Source: Goniomonas avonlea
Taxonomy: Eukaryota > Cryptophyceae > Goniomonadida > Goniomonadaceae
Length of the DNA stretch: 15,893 nucleotides
Assembly (NCBI GenBank): GCA_003573635.1
Contig: QUTJ01031724.1
Location: forward strand, 1-15,893
Direction: 5' to 3'
The position numbers were made by a program, and so were the translations under genes. The notes under the pieces were generated by a model. That model did no database searches and was not told the origin of the DNA. It worked only from the letters and a program-made list of their open reading frames with translations. Numbering within the stretch: the stretch's first letter is position 1; each line of letters starts with the position of its first letter. Below are positions 9,205 to 15,893 of this stretch, in pieces.

Positions 9205-9235
9205 AGCCACTCCAGTGGCTCTATTAAGTAAAGGG
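9205..9235 (-). repeat. piggyBac right terminal and internal inverted repeat
   Basis: Reverse-complemented, this end reads CCCTTTACTTAATA followed by GAGCCACTGGAGTGGCT. It shares the tip and the 17-bp internal element with the left end and is bounded by TTAA at 9236-9239. Confidence 0.9.
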
Positions 9236-9333
9236 TTAATATAATATTCAAGCACTCACCAAAAACAAAAAAATATTGGAGAAAAAACAAGCAAATGAGA
9301 AAAAGGACCCCCCAAACGGCTTAATCTGGGAAT

Positions 9334-9352
9334 ATTCACCACTATGGTGAAT
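9334..9352. repeat. Short inverted repeat ATTCACC-5-GGTGAAT
   Basis: A perfect 7-bp inverted repeat with a 5-nt loop lies 95 bp outside the piggyBac right end in AT-rich DNA. The same GGTGAAT/ATTCACC arms form the palindrome at 2176-2190. Its function is unknown and it could be a relic of a small hairpin element. Confidence 0.5.
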
Positions 9353-9551
9353 AAATAATTCAGTATTCTCGGAATATTTTCCGGTTTTTGGATCAAAAGT
9401 TATGGCCAGTCAAACTCGCGAAATCCCCACCTGTTGTTTTTGATGCAGTGCAGCCTGCGGTGCAGCCTGGACGTTGCAGGCTGAGGCCTCGACCCCTGCC
9501 TGAACCAATGCCAGGTAAGTTTGAGCATCGCAGGCCCCGGCTCATCTCCAG

Positions 9552-9691
9552 AGTCCTTGACACATCCTGCGCCAGGTACTTCGCCGACGACTTGACGGTC
9601 CTGCGCTCGTTCCTGCTCATCCTCTCGGCGGTGTCCATCCCCATGGCCCTCTGCTTGGCTTCTCACCTGCGCCGCCAAGAATATTTTAAAC
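9552..9691 (+). pseudogene. Possible orphan exon with a membrane segment
   Basis: The segment is flanked by an acceptor-like CATCTCCAG and a strong donor CGTGAGC (9692). Its open frame carries a hydrophobic helix (FLLILSAVSIPMALCLASHL) after FADDLTVLRS. The helix pattern LR..L.L....S.P....L.SH loosely resembles the first membrane helix of the protein at 12727-13681. The preceding donor-like CCAGGTAAGT at 9515 gives no consistent spliced frame, so a complete gene cannot be built. An unspliced ATG frame at 9388-9768 runs through the region. It is either a fragment of a decayed paralog or chance. The rest of 9240-10418 holds no gene I can support. Confidence 0.25.
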
Positions 9692-10415
9692 GTGAGCTTC
9701 CCCATGAAGTGGATGGAAGCACCACACTGTATACTGAACAGAGGGAGCGCGCGGTAGCGTCCACATAGCATAGCTCGTTCAGAGTACGATAACCAGCAAG
9801 TGAGCGCAAACGTGCTACCTATACCAGCGAGTGGGCGGGCGAGGACTGTCCAAATGCGCCATGCGATGAACACAGAACGGAAAACAGCTGCTGTTGAGAG
9901 AGAGAGATCATTAAGATACCTCGGAACTGCATAGCAGCCACAGATCCGTTGACCACTTAAGAAGGAATTCCATGGCTTACTCGGTCGGGGTTAGGTCAGT
10001 CAACTCGGCGGCCCGGCGATCTCGACCTCCATGGAAAAAACCCCGGCCGTGGGGTTATTTCTAGTCAACACATTTTCAATTTTTCATGGATAAATGCTGT
10101 GCACAATGCTAATGTAAAAGGTACTGACCAGACGGCGGCTAACACCCATAGCTCTGCAATGCCATCCAAGCTCCGCTAGTATTTTTTCTCCTCTCTCTAA
10201 GAAGCGCAGCGTTGGGGCCGTGGCGCTGCTTGAACTCACCCATGTGTGGGCGGGATGCGATTGCCAGATCCTGCAAGCGACGGTTATTCCGGAAGGGAGG
10301 CCCGTTCGGACGATATGGAGCAGCAATACACATGCGGGCCACAGGCCAATTTGATTACCTCGTTTTCTGCTGCAACCCTAATCCGTGGCTGCTATGCAGT
10401 TCTGAGGTATTTTAG

Positions 10416-10418
<3 letters not shown>

Positions 10419-10447
<29 letters not shown>
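10419..10447. repeat. TC dinucleotide microsatellite
   Basis: About fourteen uninterrupted TC repeats. A related GA tract occurs near 9896-9906 and another CT tract at 12652-12681. Confidence 0.95.
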
Positions 10448-10449
<2 letters not shown>

Positions 10450-10452
<3 letters not shown>

Positions 10453-10809
10453 GCTGCAACATTTTCATGGGCCCGGTGGTTCAAAATACCCTTTCAGAAA
10501 CCTGCCCCTTCAAGCACCTCGCAGCCAAAAATACGGCTGAAAACCTGTCGAAACCTTTTTCCAGATTTGATTGATCTGGGCCGATGGCGCTGTGCACAGC
10601 GCGATGGCGCGAGGGAGGGGTTTCTCTGGACCGTCGTGCTGCGACGCGGCAAGATAGGGACTCGAGCAATAGCTCGTTGCAATCGTAGTAAGGACCTTGT
10701 TCCAACAAGCATAGTTGAGTGTTATTTTGATTCAATAAAAATATTTTTTCTTCCAAAAGATTCGAAGCTCAAACAGATGAATGGTTGCTTTGCTCCCAGC
10801 GAGACTTAA
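10450..10809 (+). CDS. Weak hypothetical ORF
   Basis: A 119-codon ATG frame (MAATFSWARWFKIPF..) starts directly after the TC microsatellite and runs without introns. It has no recognisable domain or signal peptide, and an opposite-strand frame of similar length overlaps it. An AATAAA-like stretch lies at 10734 inside the ORF, before its stop. Palindromic sequence at 10561-10602 is inside it. It is more likely chance than a gene. The following DNA, 10810-11144, shows nothing I can annotate. Confidence 0.15.
10561..10602. repeat. Two adjacent inverted repeats
   Basis: The hairpin CCAGAT-TTGATTG-ATCTGG (10561-10579) is followed by the perfect 16-bp palindrome GCGCTGTGCACAGCGC (10587-10602). Their proximity is striking, but nothing around them says what they do. 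Confidence 0.6.
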
Positions 10810-11144
10810 AGAGAGAATATTCACAATTTATGAAAGGAACCGAACATTGTACTAACAGAGAGTGCATCATGGCATGCCATTGCCCTTGTCATCAATTAGA
10901 TTAGGCATCACGACAAAAACTCCAGTCACGAGTCAAATCCATCCTCTCTCTCAGAATGGATGCACCTGGGTGCGATGTTTAAAACTTGAAATTTGGTGCT
11001 GATTTTTGCTTCTATAAATGAACCTAGTGTTGTGATTCTGTGCTCATGCTCGGTTTAATTTTTCATTTTTTTCTTGTCAGATAACGAGGCTCGCGTATTT
11101 CGAGCATGATGTGGAGAATCTGAACTCAAACTTGATCCCGGTAC

Positions 11145-12031
11145 TCAACTAAAATCACTATCAGTGCATATTGAATCTAGGCAAGGCCTTGAAGGCGCGC
11201 AGCGACATTTTTTTGGCTGATTGTTGGAGATGGCCATTTGGGCATATATCTCCCAGCCAGTGATCTTGTTCGAAACACAACACAGATCTAGACAAAAAAT
11301 GAATCAATACAAACAATCACAGCCATGAATATGGAACGCAACACAAGAAAAACAATGAATAACTCATTTTTACTTCGATTTTCGGTCTGAATGGTTGGAG
11401 CATACTTACAGAATCGTTGGAGCGGCACCAGCCTGTCCCGGGCATCAGCCTGCGAAAGAAATGTTAAAGAGCTGTTCTATCAATGCATAAAATGAAGTGT
11501 AAGAGAGAATTAAGGACCTCACCTGTGTGGTGCTGCCCAGATGTTCAACTTTACCCGAACTTGAACCGAGGCACCTGCGGAAACTGTTAGTATGAATGTG
11601 TAAAAAACGCGAGACCCCTCCATGTCCAGAGTAAAAAATGATTCACATCTGCACCATGCTGATCCGACTGCCTGCGACAATTCTCGTTGCGGCTGTACTC
11701 ATTTCCAGCTGAGCGAAGCACCTGCATGAATAGTGATTCAACACACTAAAAAACACAAGACAACATGCAACACTCACCTTTTGGGTCTGCTTCACCCTGC
11801 AAGCTCACCTTGAATCTTCACCCTTGTCGTTCATAATGCTGGGAGACCTCGCAAACGGCCAGCTGGTGGCCAGGTGATTGCAGGAACAGTTAGAAAACAC
11901 TTTTTTGCAATGGCAAACTGCCCTTTGTCATGCACCTTTTTGGTCTCCTTCAGGTTGCAATTGAGCTCCAANGATATCAGCGATTTGCTGATCTTTGGAG
12001 CAGCGCGCACGGCGAAGGAGTTGGTGTCGTG
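11145..12031 (-). CDS. Multi-exon gene of unknown function, 5' end not resolved
   Basis: A ladder of strong minus-strand splice sites suggests exons 12031-11936, 11862-11822, 11721-11647, 11574-11523, 11449-11410 and 11287-11145, with introns of 72-122 nt. Phases agree throughout and give 148 codons ending in TGA. Branch-like CTAAC motifs precede acceptors at 11863 and 11575. Readable segments include AAPKISKSLI, LELNCNLKETKK, LAVCEVSQHYERQG, TAATRIVAGS, NKITGWEIYAQMAISNN and a Cys-rich end (KKCRCAPSRPCLDSICTD). I recognise no family. The open frame of the first exon extends upstream to about 12215 without an ATG, so the true 5' exon is missing. One codon of exon 1 contains an unresolved base (11972). 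Alternative joins exist around 11654 and 11583. Confidence 0.42.
11972..11972. other. Ambiguous base N
   Basis: The single N in the window falls inside the first listed exon of the unknown minus-strand gene (codon TCN on the minus strand, Ser whatever the base). It marks low assembly quality at this point. Confidence 0.98.
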
Positions 12032-12215
12032 CTGCGAAATTTGGAGGGGCGGGAAATCGTGCCCCTTCGTTTGAATTGGCCCATTTAGGGCCCTAGGGAA
12101 CCCTCCAATCTCGGGGCTGGAACACCCCAGATTGGCGCTCCATACAACTGAAAATTGGCCGATGCGGACAGACGATTCGACCGCCCTATCGATGATAATT
12201 CTGGCTGTGTGTGCC

Positions 12216-12286
12216 GGTTAGTGAGCAGCGACGATGAAACCTGAAATGCCATGTTGGTTAGTGAGCAGCGACGATGAAACCTGAAA
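12216..12286. repeat. Tandem duplication, period 40 bp
   Basis: A 31-bp segment starting ggttagtgagcagcgacg is repeated exactly at 12216-12246 and 12256-12286, with a 9-bp spacer. On the minus strand each copy contains TTTCAG followed downstream by CACTAACC, meaning an acceptor-like and a branch-point-like motif. It lies just upstream of the unknown gene at 11145-12031. The interval 12287-12430 holds nothing else I can support. Confidence 0.85.
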
Positions 12287-12435
12287 ATTTAATGCCATGT
12301 TTGTGTGGCACTTTGTGCACAACTTTCTTGTACGATCGCAAGCAGCGGTCAAGTTAATTCAGAATAAATCTATTTTTTGAAGATTCAATCTCCCGCAGCA
12401 CCACTCGTTTGTGCTTGCTAGCCAGCTAGCTTCTG

Positions 12436-12527
12436 GTAGGATGATATCAAACTCCGCTTGTAGAAAACCTGTTAATCTGGGAGGACGATCAAGCTCCAGT
12501 AGCACGATATCAAGCTCCGGTAGCACG
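12436..12527. repeat. Degenerate CGATATCAAGCTCC repeat units
   Basis: Three related units lie near 12440, 12483 and 12503: GATATCAAACTCCG, CGATCAAGCTCCAGTAG and CGATATCAAGCTCCGGTAG. On the minus strand they give a repeating ELDIVLLELD-like frame (12589-12359, no ATG) that I do not accept as a gene without other support. Confidence 0.5.
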
Positions 12528-12648
12528 CCTCCTGGCCCTGCCTTGTGTGCACACTTGTCCTTCTTTTCTTTTCTGGGTGGGTGTTGCACTTGGACCAGTG
12601 CCCCAGAGGGTGATTGTTGGCTGCTCCACAGTTTTCAGGATGCTGAAT

Positions 12649-12651
<3 letters not shown>

Positions 12652-12681
<30 letters not shown>
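12652..12681. repeat. CT dinucleotide microsatellite
   Basis: About fifteen uninterrupted CT repeats, followed by further pyrimidine-rich DNA to 12790 that overlaps the 3' end of the minus-strand membrane protein gene. Confidence 0.95.
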
Positions 12682-12687
<6 letters not shown>

Positions 12688-12726
12688 TCACTTGACTGAG
12701 CATCCCTTTCCCCCTCACCTTCCTCC

Positions 12727-13681
12727 TCACCTGCGAGGTCTGCCGCTCATGGGTTCCTCTCTCTCCCTCCCTCCCTCTGCACTCTCTGCTTTGAAACTCT
12801 TCTCGATCGCTGTGTTGAGCAAGATCGAGACTTGAAATATCGCTACCTGTTCGAGCATAATAGCCTTGGTGCAGGCCGAGGGCATCACGCCCGTGCCTGT
12901 CATCTCAGCCACGAGTGCAACATGACGTCGTTCGTCGTGTAGATAAGGCGAAATCTTACAGTGTTTCTCGGACCTGGACAGTTCCAATTCATAAACTTCT
13001 TTTGACATTTTAAAGGTAGTCCTTTTGGAATCGCTTGTGTATTCCACCATGTCGAGATTTCGACGTGACAGTTCGTTATGGCTGCCTGCGAACAAGGAGT
13101 AAGACGACCATGGTACTCCCCCACATCAGTTTCCAGACTCTCGGACTGGTCCGGCTTGTCCGCTCAACATTGACGCGCTTCACGGCTTCCGCCACACGTG
13201 CCTCCGATGACTGCCAGCACCTTTGCTCTACGCTCGTGCAGATCAAAATCGCAAACAAACACACAACGGTATAACCAGTGACAGAAACCATGACAGCTTC
13301 ACGCCAGCCTTCATCTGGGATGTGGCTTTGTAACACACCGAAAATTACTGGTAGCGAAAAGGCACATAGTAAGGCAAGTGCACGCAGCCGGAAGATCCAT
13401 GGCAGGCTTCTGACATCCAAAGCTGCGTTGAAAATTCTCACATCCATGAAGTCTTTGTGAAACAGTTCAGGAAGATTCTTCTCGGCCCAAAAACGAGGGT
13501 GCGCTCCAAAACTCGCAAATGCTGGCCAATCGAGGTAGGCTGCAGGTGCTCGTGGGAACGCTGCAGAAGCGAGCTGTGATTTCTTCTCATCAATTTCTTG
13601 CTGTGAAACCAATGGAGGAGACTCATCAATCATGAAATTGGACCACTCGACCTGGCGCTCCATGATCTTCTGGCGGAACAT
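12727..13681 (-). CDS. Membrane protein of unknown function, two helices, probably 2 exons
   Basis: Exons 13681-13147 and 13085-12727 join in phase 1 across a 61-nt intron to give 297 aa. The first in-frame ATG is at 13681. The open frame continues upstream (..CRCRECAKSPLNTFE..) without ATG to an in-frame stop near 13790, so a further 5' exon is possible. Two hydrophobic helices are clear: about 97-118 (RLRALALLCAFSLPVIFGVL) and about 128-148 (AVMVSVTGYTVVCLFAILIC). They are preceded by an aromatic-rich stretch (YLDWPAFASFGAHPRFW). The C-terminal part (ELELSRSEKH..YLHDERRHVALVAEMT..) is charged and ends in a Gly/Arg/Glu low-complexity tail. The intron donor is weak; a 31-nt alternative starts at 13116. 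Two further optional introns are discussed in the findings. I recognise no family. Confidence 0.5.
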
Positions 13682-13894
13682 CTTGCGAAAAACAGTTTCA
13701 AAGGTGTTCAAAGGTGACTTGGCGCATTCCCTGCAGCGGCAGGCCACAACTGTATGGGCCCTACTATGGGGAAGGGGTGTAAACTAGTGTAAAGGGTCGG
13801 GCGCTAACGGTGCGGTAGGAGCGGTCGACCGGATCGACCGACCTTAAGTTATCGCTCACATATACCGTGACCGCAACCAACTGCGGCTCGGACC
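13682..13894. promoter_or_regulatory. Divergent promoter between membrane protein and kinase B
   Basis: The two genes point away from this 213-bp gap. It contains the inverted repeat CGGTCGA-CCGGA-TCGACCG at 13822-13840, 55 bp before the kinase B ATG, and GC-rich sequence around it. A protein-binding site is a reasonable guess, but only the symmetry is seen. Confidence 0.45.
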
Positions 13895-15421
13895 ATGGCT
13901 AAACCTTCTCTCAAAGTTGACATTGTGAGTCGCCTGTTTGAACATATGTAGCTCATGACGAGAGCAGGCTGCCAAGAAGGACACTTCCTCTTACCGAGTC
14001 TATGAGACCCCTTCTGGCGAAGGTTGCTTTGAGGCTGGGGATTTTGTGATCACGGGCCATTTGGTGGGTGGGTGACGTGCCATTTCTGCCTGACCATCGG
14101 CCCCCCAGATAAGAAAGCCGGACTCTGGGGCAACTGTAAGTAAAAGCAACAAAGGGGAAGAAACTTCCCTGCAGGACTTTGATATCTTTGGAGAGCTTGG
14201 CGCAGGGGCGTCGGGCAGAGTTTACAAGGCTCTGCATCGGCAGACCCAGGAAGTCGTCGCTCTGAAAGCTGTCGATATCACCATCCAAGGCAAACGACAT
14301 CAACTTTTACGCGAATTGCAAGCGTTGCTTGATACGTCTCATCCGCACATTGTCAGACTGCATGAGGCGTTCTTTTCTCGCACGAGGGTTTTCATGGTTT
14401 TAGAGTTCATGGACCGTTGTTCCCTGGAAACCATCTTCCAGCAGTGTAAAACAGCTGAAAAGATCGTCCCTTTGGATGTAATGGCTCTTATTATGACACA
14501 GTCTCTCCTGGCGATCTGTTTCCTGCACGAAAGTAAGCGCTGCATGCATCGCGACTTGAAGCCTGGCAACGTTCTTGTGAACGCCAGCGGAATTGTCAAA
14601 ATTGGTGACTTCGGAGTGTCTGCAATGCAACAACTTCAGGTTTGGGATGCTGATTTTTATCTCTTCTGACCCATCCAGGACTCTGCTGACTTGCCCCGTG
14701 GGCAAACCACCTTTGTTGGAACTTACAAGTACATGTCTCCGGAAAGGGTGCAGGGTGGCGAATACTCTATGGCAGCCGACATCTGGTCTCTTGGAGTCAT
14801 TGCGCTGGAGGCCCATTTAGGGTGCGTGTTGGTTGCCCCTGGGACTGCTCTCACTTCTTACAGACATTTCCCATGGAAAACCACCAACGGCTTTTTCGAT
14901 CTGATGAACCTCCTTGTGTCCCAGGATGTCCCGTTCCCCAGCGTCGAGGACGAAGGAGTTACGCCAGGTATATCCTGCTCATCCCCTCTTTGTCTCACAT
15001 CCACTCGCAGAGTTTTTGGACTTTCTGCAAGCTTGCCTGGAAAAAGACCCTGCGAAGCGACCTACTGCCCGGTGCGTGTGCGCTGTCTCTCCCCCCCCCC
15101 CTTCTCATTCTCGTGGGTGTTGTTATTGTGTTTGGCGCGTTCATGTTGTCCCTCTCCCGCTGCGTGTGCGCGTGTGCGGTGCGCGTGTCTCCCACCCCCT
15201 TCTCAGCGGGTGCTTTGTGTTCACTGTGTTTGCCGAGCTCTGTTTTCACTTGTCTAAGCTTTGCCTGCAGGGAAGCGTACGCGAAGCCCTTCATCCAGAA
15301 CCACCGCTCCCTTGGGCCTGCCCGCCTCAAAGAATGGCTGGCGACCATCGAACCGGAGCCTCAAGTCTCTGGCTCGCCAGCAGCACACGTATCGGGCTCG
15401 CCAGCAGCACAGGAGCAGTGA
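13895..15421 (+). CDS. MAP2K/STE7-like protein kinase B, 7 exons
   Basis: Exons 13895-13924, 13968-14063, 14109-14639, 14679-14821, 14864-14967, 15011-15071 and 15271-15421 keep frame at every join and give 371 aa. The N-terminus [10 protein letters not shown] and a conserved [17 protein letters not shown] block match kinase A. Kinase landmarks are the P-loop GAGASGRV (73-80), VALK (K95), alpha-C Glu111, HRDLKPGN (189-196), DFG (209-211), [11 protein letters not shown] (233-243), DIWSLGV and KRPTAR. The activation loop has T229-T230 before FVGT and Arg where the first MEK phosphoserine would sit. The tail is short and contains a repeated SGSPAA motif. Introns 1-5 are 39-45 nt and intron 6 is 199 nt. 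It would phosphorylate a downstream kinase in a MAPK-type cascade in the cytoplasm, by family inference. Confidence 0.88.
15072..15270 (+). other. Long last intron of kinase B, C-rich and GTGTGCG-rich
   Basis: This 199-nt intron is four to five times longer than the gene's other introns. It contains a run of C near 15091-15101 and GTGTGCGCGTGTGC repeats near 15164-15188. Kinase A has its longest intron (236 nt) at exactly the same place in the protein, within the KRPTAR arginine codon, although the intron sequences differ. Confidence 0.75.
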
Positions 15422-15463
15422 CAAAACAGAGACACTGACCATGCGGGGCACGGTCCGCTGCAT

Positions 15464-15655
15464 CGGGGTTGTTCCGTATGGGGATTGGAGGTTGTTCTTG
15501 ATTGGCTTTGGAGGTTGTTCCATATGCATTGGGGGTTATTCTATATTGACATTGGAGGCTGTTCCGTAGATGGACATTAGGCTGTTCTATATTGTTATTC
15601 CAGATGGGCCTTGGAGGTTCCTCTGTTTCGACCCGGAGGTTGTTCCGAATGGGCG
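15464..15655. repeat. Degenerate tandem repeat, about 23 bp, about eight copies
   Basis: The unit is roughly GGAGGTTGTTCCGTATGGGCATT, with many substitutions and some length changes. It begins just downstream of the kinase B stop. Frames in either direction give only repetitive peptides (for example IRNN-like on the minus strand), so I treat it as non-coding 3' flank. Confidence 0.75.
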
Positions 15656-15689
15656 TCGACTGAAACATGTGTTCATACGAATGAGAGGC

Positions 15690-15893
15690 TGCTGTAGCGG
15701 TGACACTGCACGCCGTCACTCACTCACCGGCTTACGCTGTCACACCTGTGTCACTCGGACACTCTGCCGCTCTGCCCCCGCTCAGCCTGCACCGGAACAG
15801 GTTCGCTGTGACACTGCGGTTGCTGCCTGGCAGCACGTCGTGATGCCAAACTTGCTGCCCTGACAGCACGTGATCGCTGTCAAACCTGCTGCC
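15690..15893. repeat. Degenerate repeat region at window end
   Basis: GTGACACTGC, GCTGTCA and CTGCTGCC.TGACAGCACG motifs recur. The last roughly 95 bp form about three diverged units of 31-35 bp, cut by the window edge. No gene seen. Confidence 0.5.

Larger units (their letters stand above)
6921..9239 (-). mobile_element. Complete piggyBac-family DNA transposon with TTAA target duplication
   Basis: Both flanks carry TTAA (6921-6924 and 9236-9239), the diagnostic target duplication of piggyBac elements. The element itself is 6925-9235 (2311 bp). Its ends are inverted: the left starts CCCTTTAATTCATA and the right, reverse-complemented, starts CCCTTTACTTAATA. Each is followed by the same 17-bp GAGCCACTGGAGTGGCT after spacers of different length. 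A full-length transposase gene lies inside on the minus strand. The flanks are AT-rich, and no gene is visibly interrupted. Intact ends, perfect TTAA copies and an open transposase suggest recent activity. Confidence 0.93.

Noticed and set aside
10039-10056. Hairpin AACCCC..GGGGTT resembling an intrinsic terminator
   Set aside because: Eukaryotic context, no adjacent gene end, no T-run of the right form; likely chance symmetry.
10084-10342. Minus-strand frames with a GTGAG donor-like site
   Set aside because: No ATG in the longer frame and exon joins could not be made consistent; not enough support for a gene.
12216-12286. Box C/D snoRNA pair
   Set aside because: GATGA and CTGA occur, but only a few bases apart and without terminal stems or guide spacing.
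12359-12589. 76-codon minus-strand frame with ELDIVLLELD repeats
   Set aside because: Starts at a non-ATG codon and reflects the degenerate DNA repeat at 12436-12527; possible distant 5' exon of the unknown gene but unsupported.
15254-15719. Minus-strand frames with repeated IRNN peptides
   Set aside because: Direct translation of the degenerate 23-bp repeat, overlapping the last exon of kinase B on the other strand.

Overview
The window is a piece of a nuclear genome from a unicellular eukaryote (a protist), not a bacterium. Coding sequence is split by many very short GT-AG introns, mostly 37-60 nt, often with a CTAAC or CTGAC branch-point-like motif near the 3' end. TAA, TAG and TGA all behave as stops. 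Start contexts look eukaryotic, and the sequence is rich in CA, CT and GT microsatellites and minisatellites. I cannot name the organism. A stramenopile, choanoflagellate or other small-intron protist would all fit. All exon models were assembled by hand from splice signals and reading-frame phase.

Layout. 1-592: simple and imperfect repeats, no gene seen. 593-3262 (minus): an eight-exon gene for a predicted secreted or Golgi-lumenal protein with glycosyltransferase-like motifs, with repeat arrays in its larger introns. 3263-3380: short divergent promoter. 3381-4395 (plus): a three-exon secreted glycine-rich protein with two 44-nt introns. 4552-6259 (minus): an eight-exon MAP2K/STE7-like kinase (kinase A). 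6431-6598 (plus): a doubtful small ORF. 6921-9239: a complete piggyBac element with TTAA target duplications, matching inverted ends and a two-exon transposase. 9240-11144: gene-poor DNA with microsatellites, palindromes, one possible exon fragment and a weak ORF. 11145-12031 (minus): a multi-exon unknown gene with an unresolved 5' end. 12032-12726: more repeats, including a 40-bp tandem duplication that carries a splice acceptor. 12727-13681 (minus): an unknown two-helix membrane protein. 13682-13894: GC-rich divergent promoter containing an inverted repeat. 13895-15421 (plus): a second MAP2K-like kinase (kinase B), paralogous to kinase A with nearly the same exon structure. 15422-15893: degenerate tandem repeats running to the window end.

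The two kinases point away from each other in head-to-head orientation, about 7.6 kb apart, with the piggyBac element and gene-poor DNA between them. This fits an inverted local duplication that was later invaded by a transposon. The secreted protein genes at 0.6-4.4 kb share a divergent promoter and both enter the secretory route, which may be coincidence. I found no tRNA, rRNA or CRISPR array. I see no obviously new defence-type system. The most distinctive items are the kinase pair, the intact intron-bearing piggyBac element and several genes visible only after splicing.
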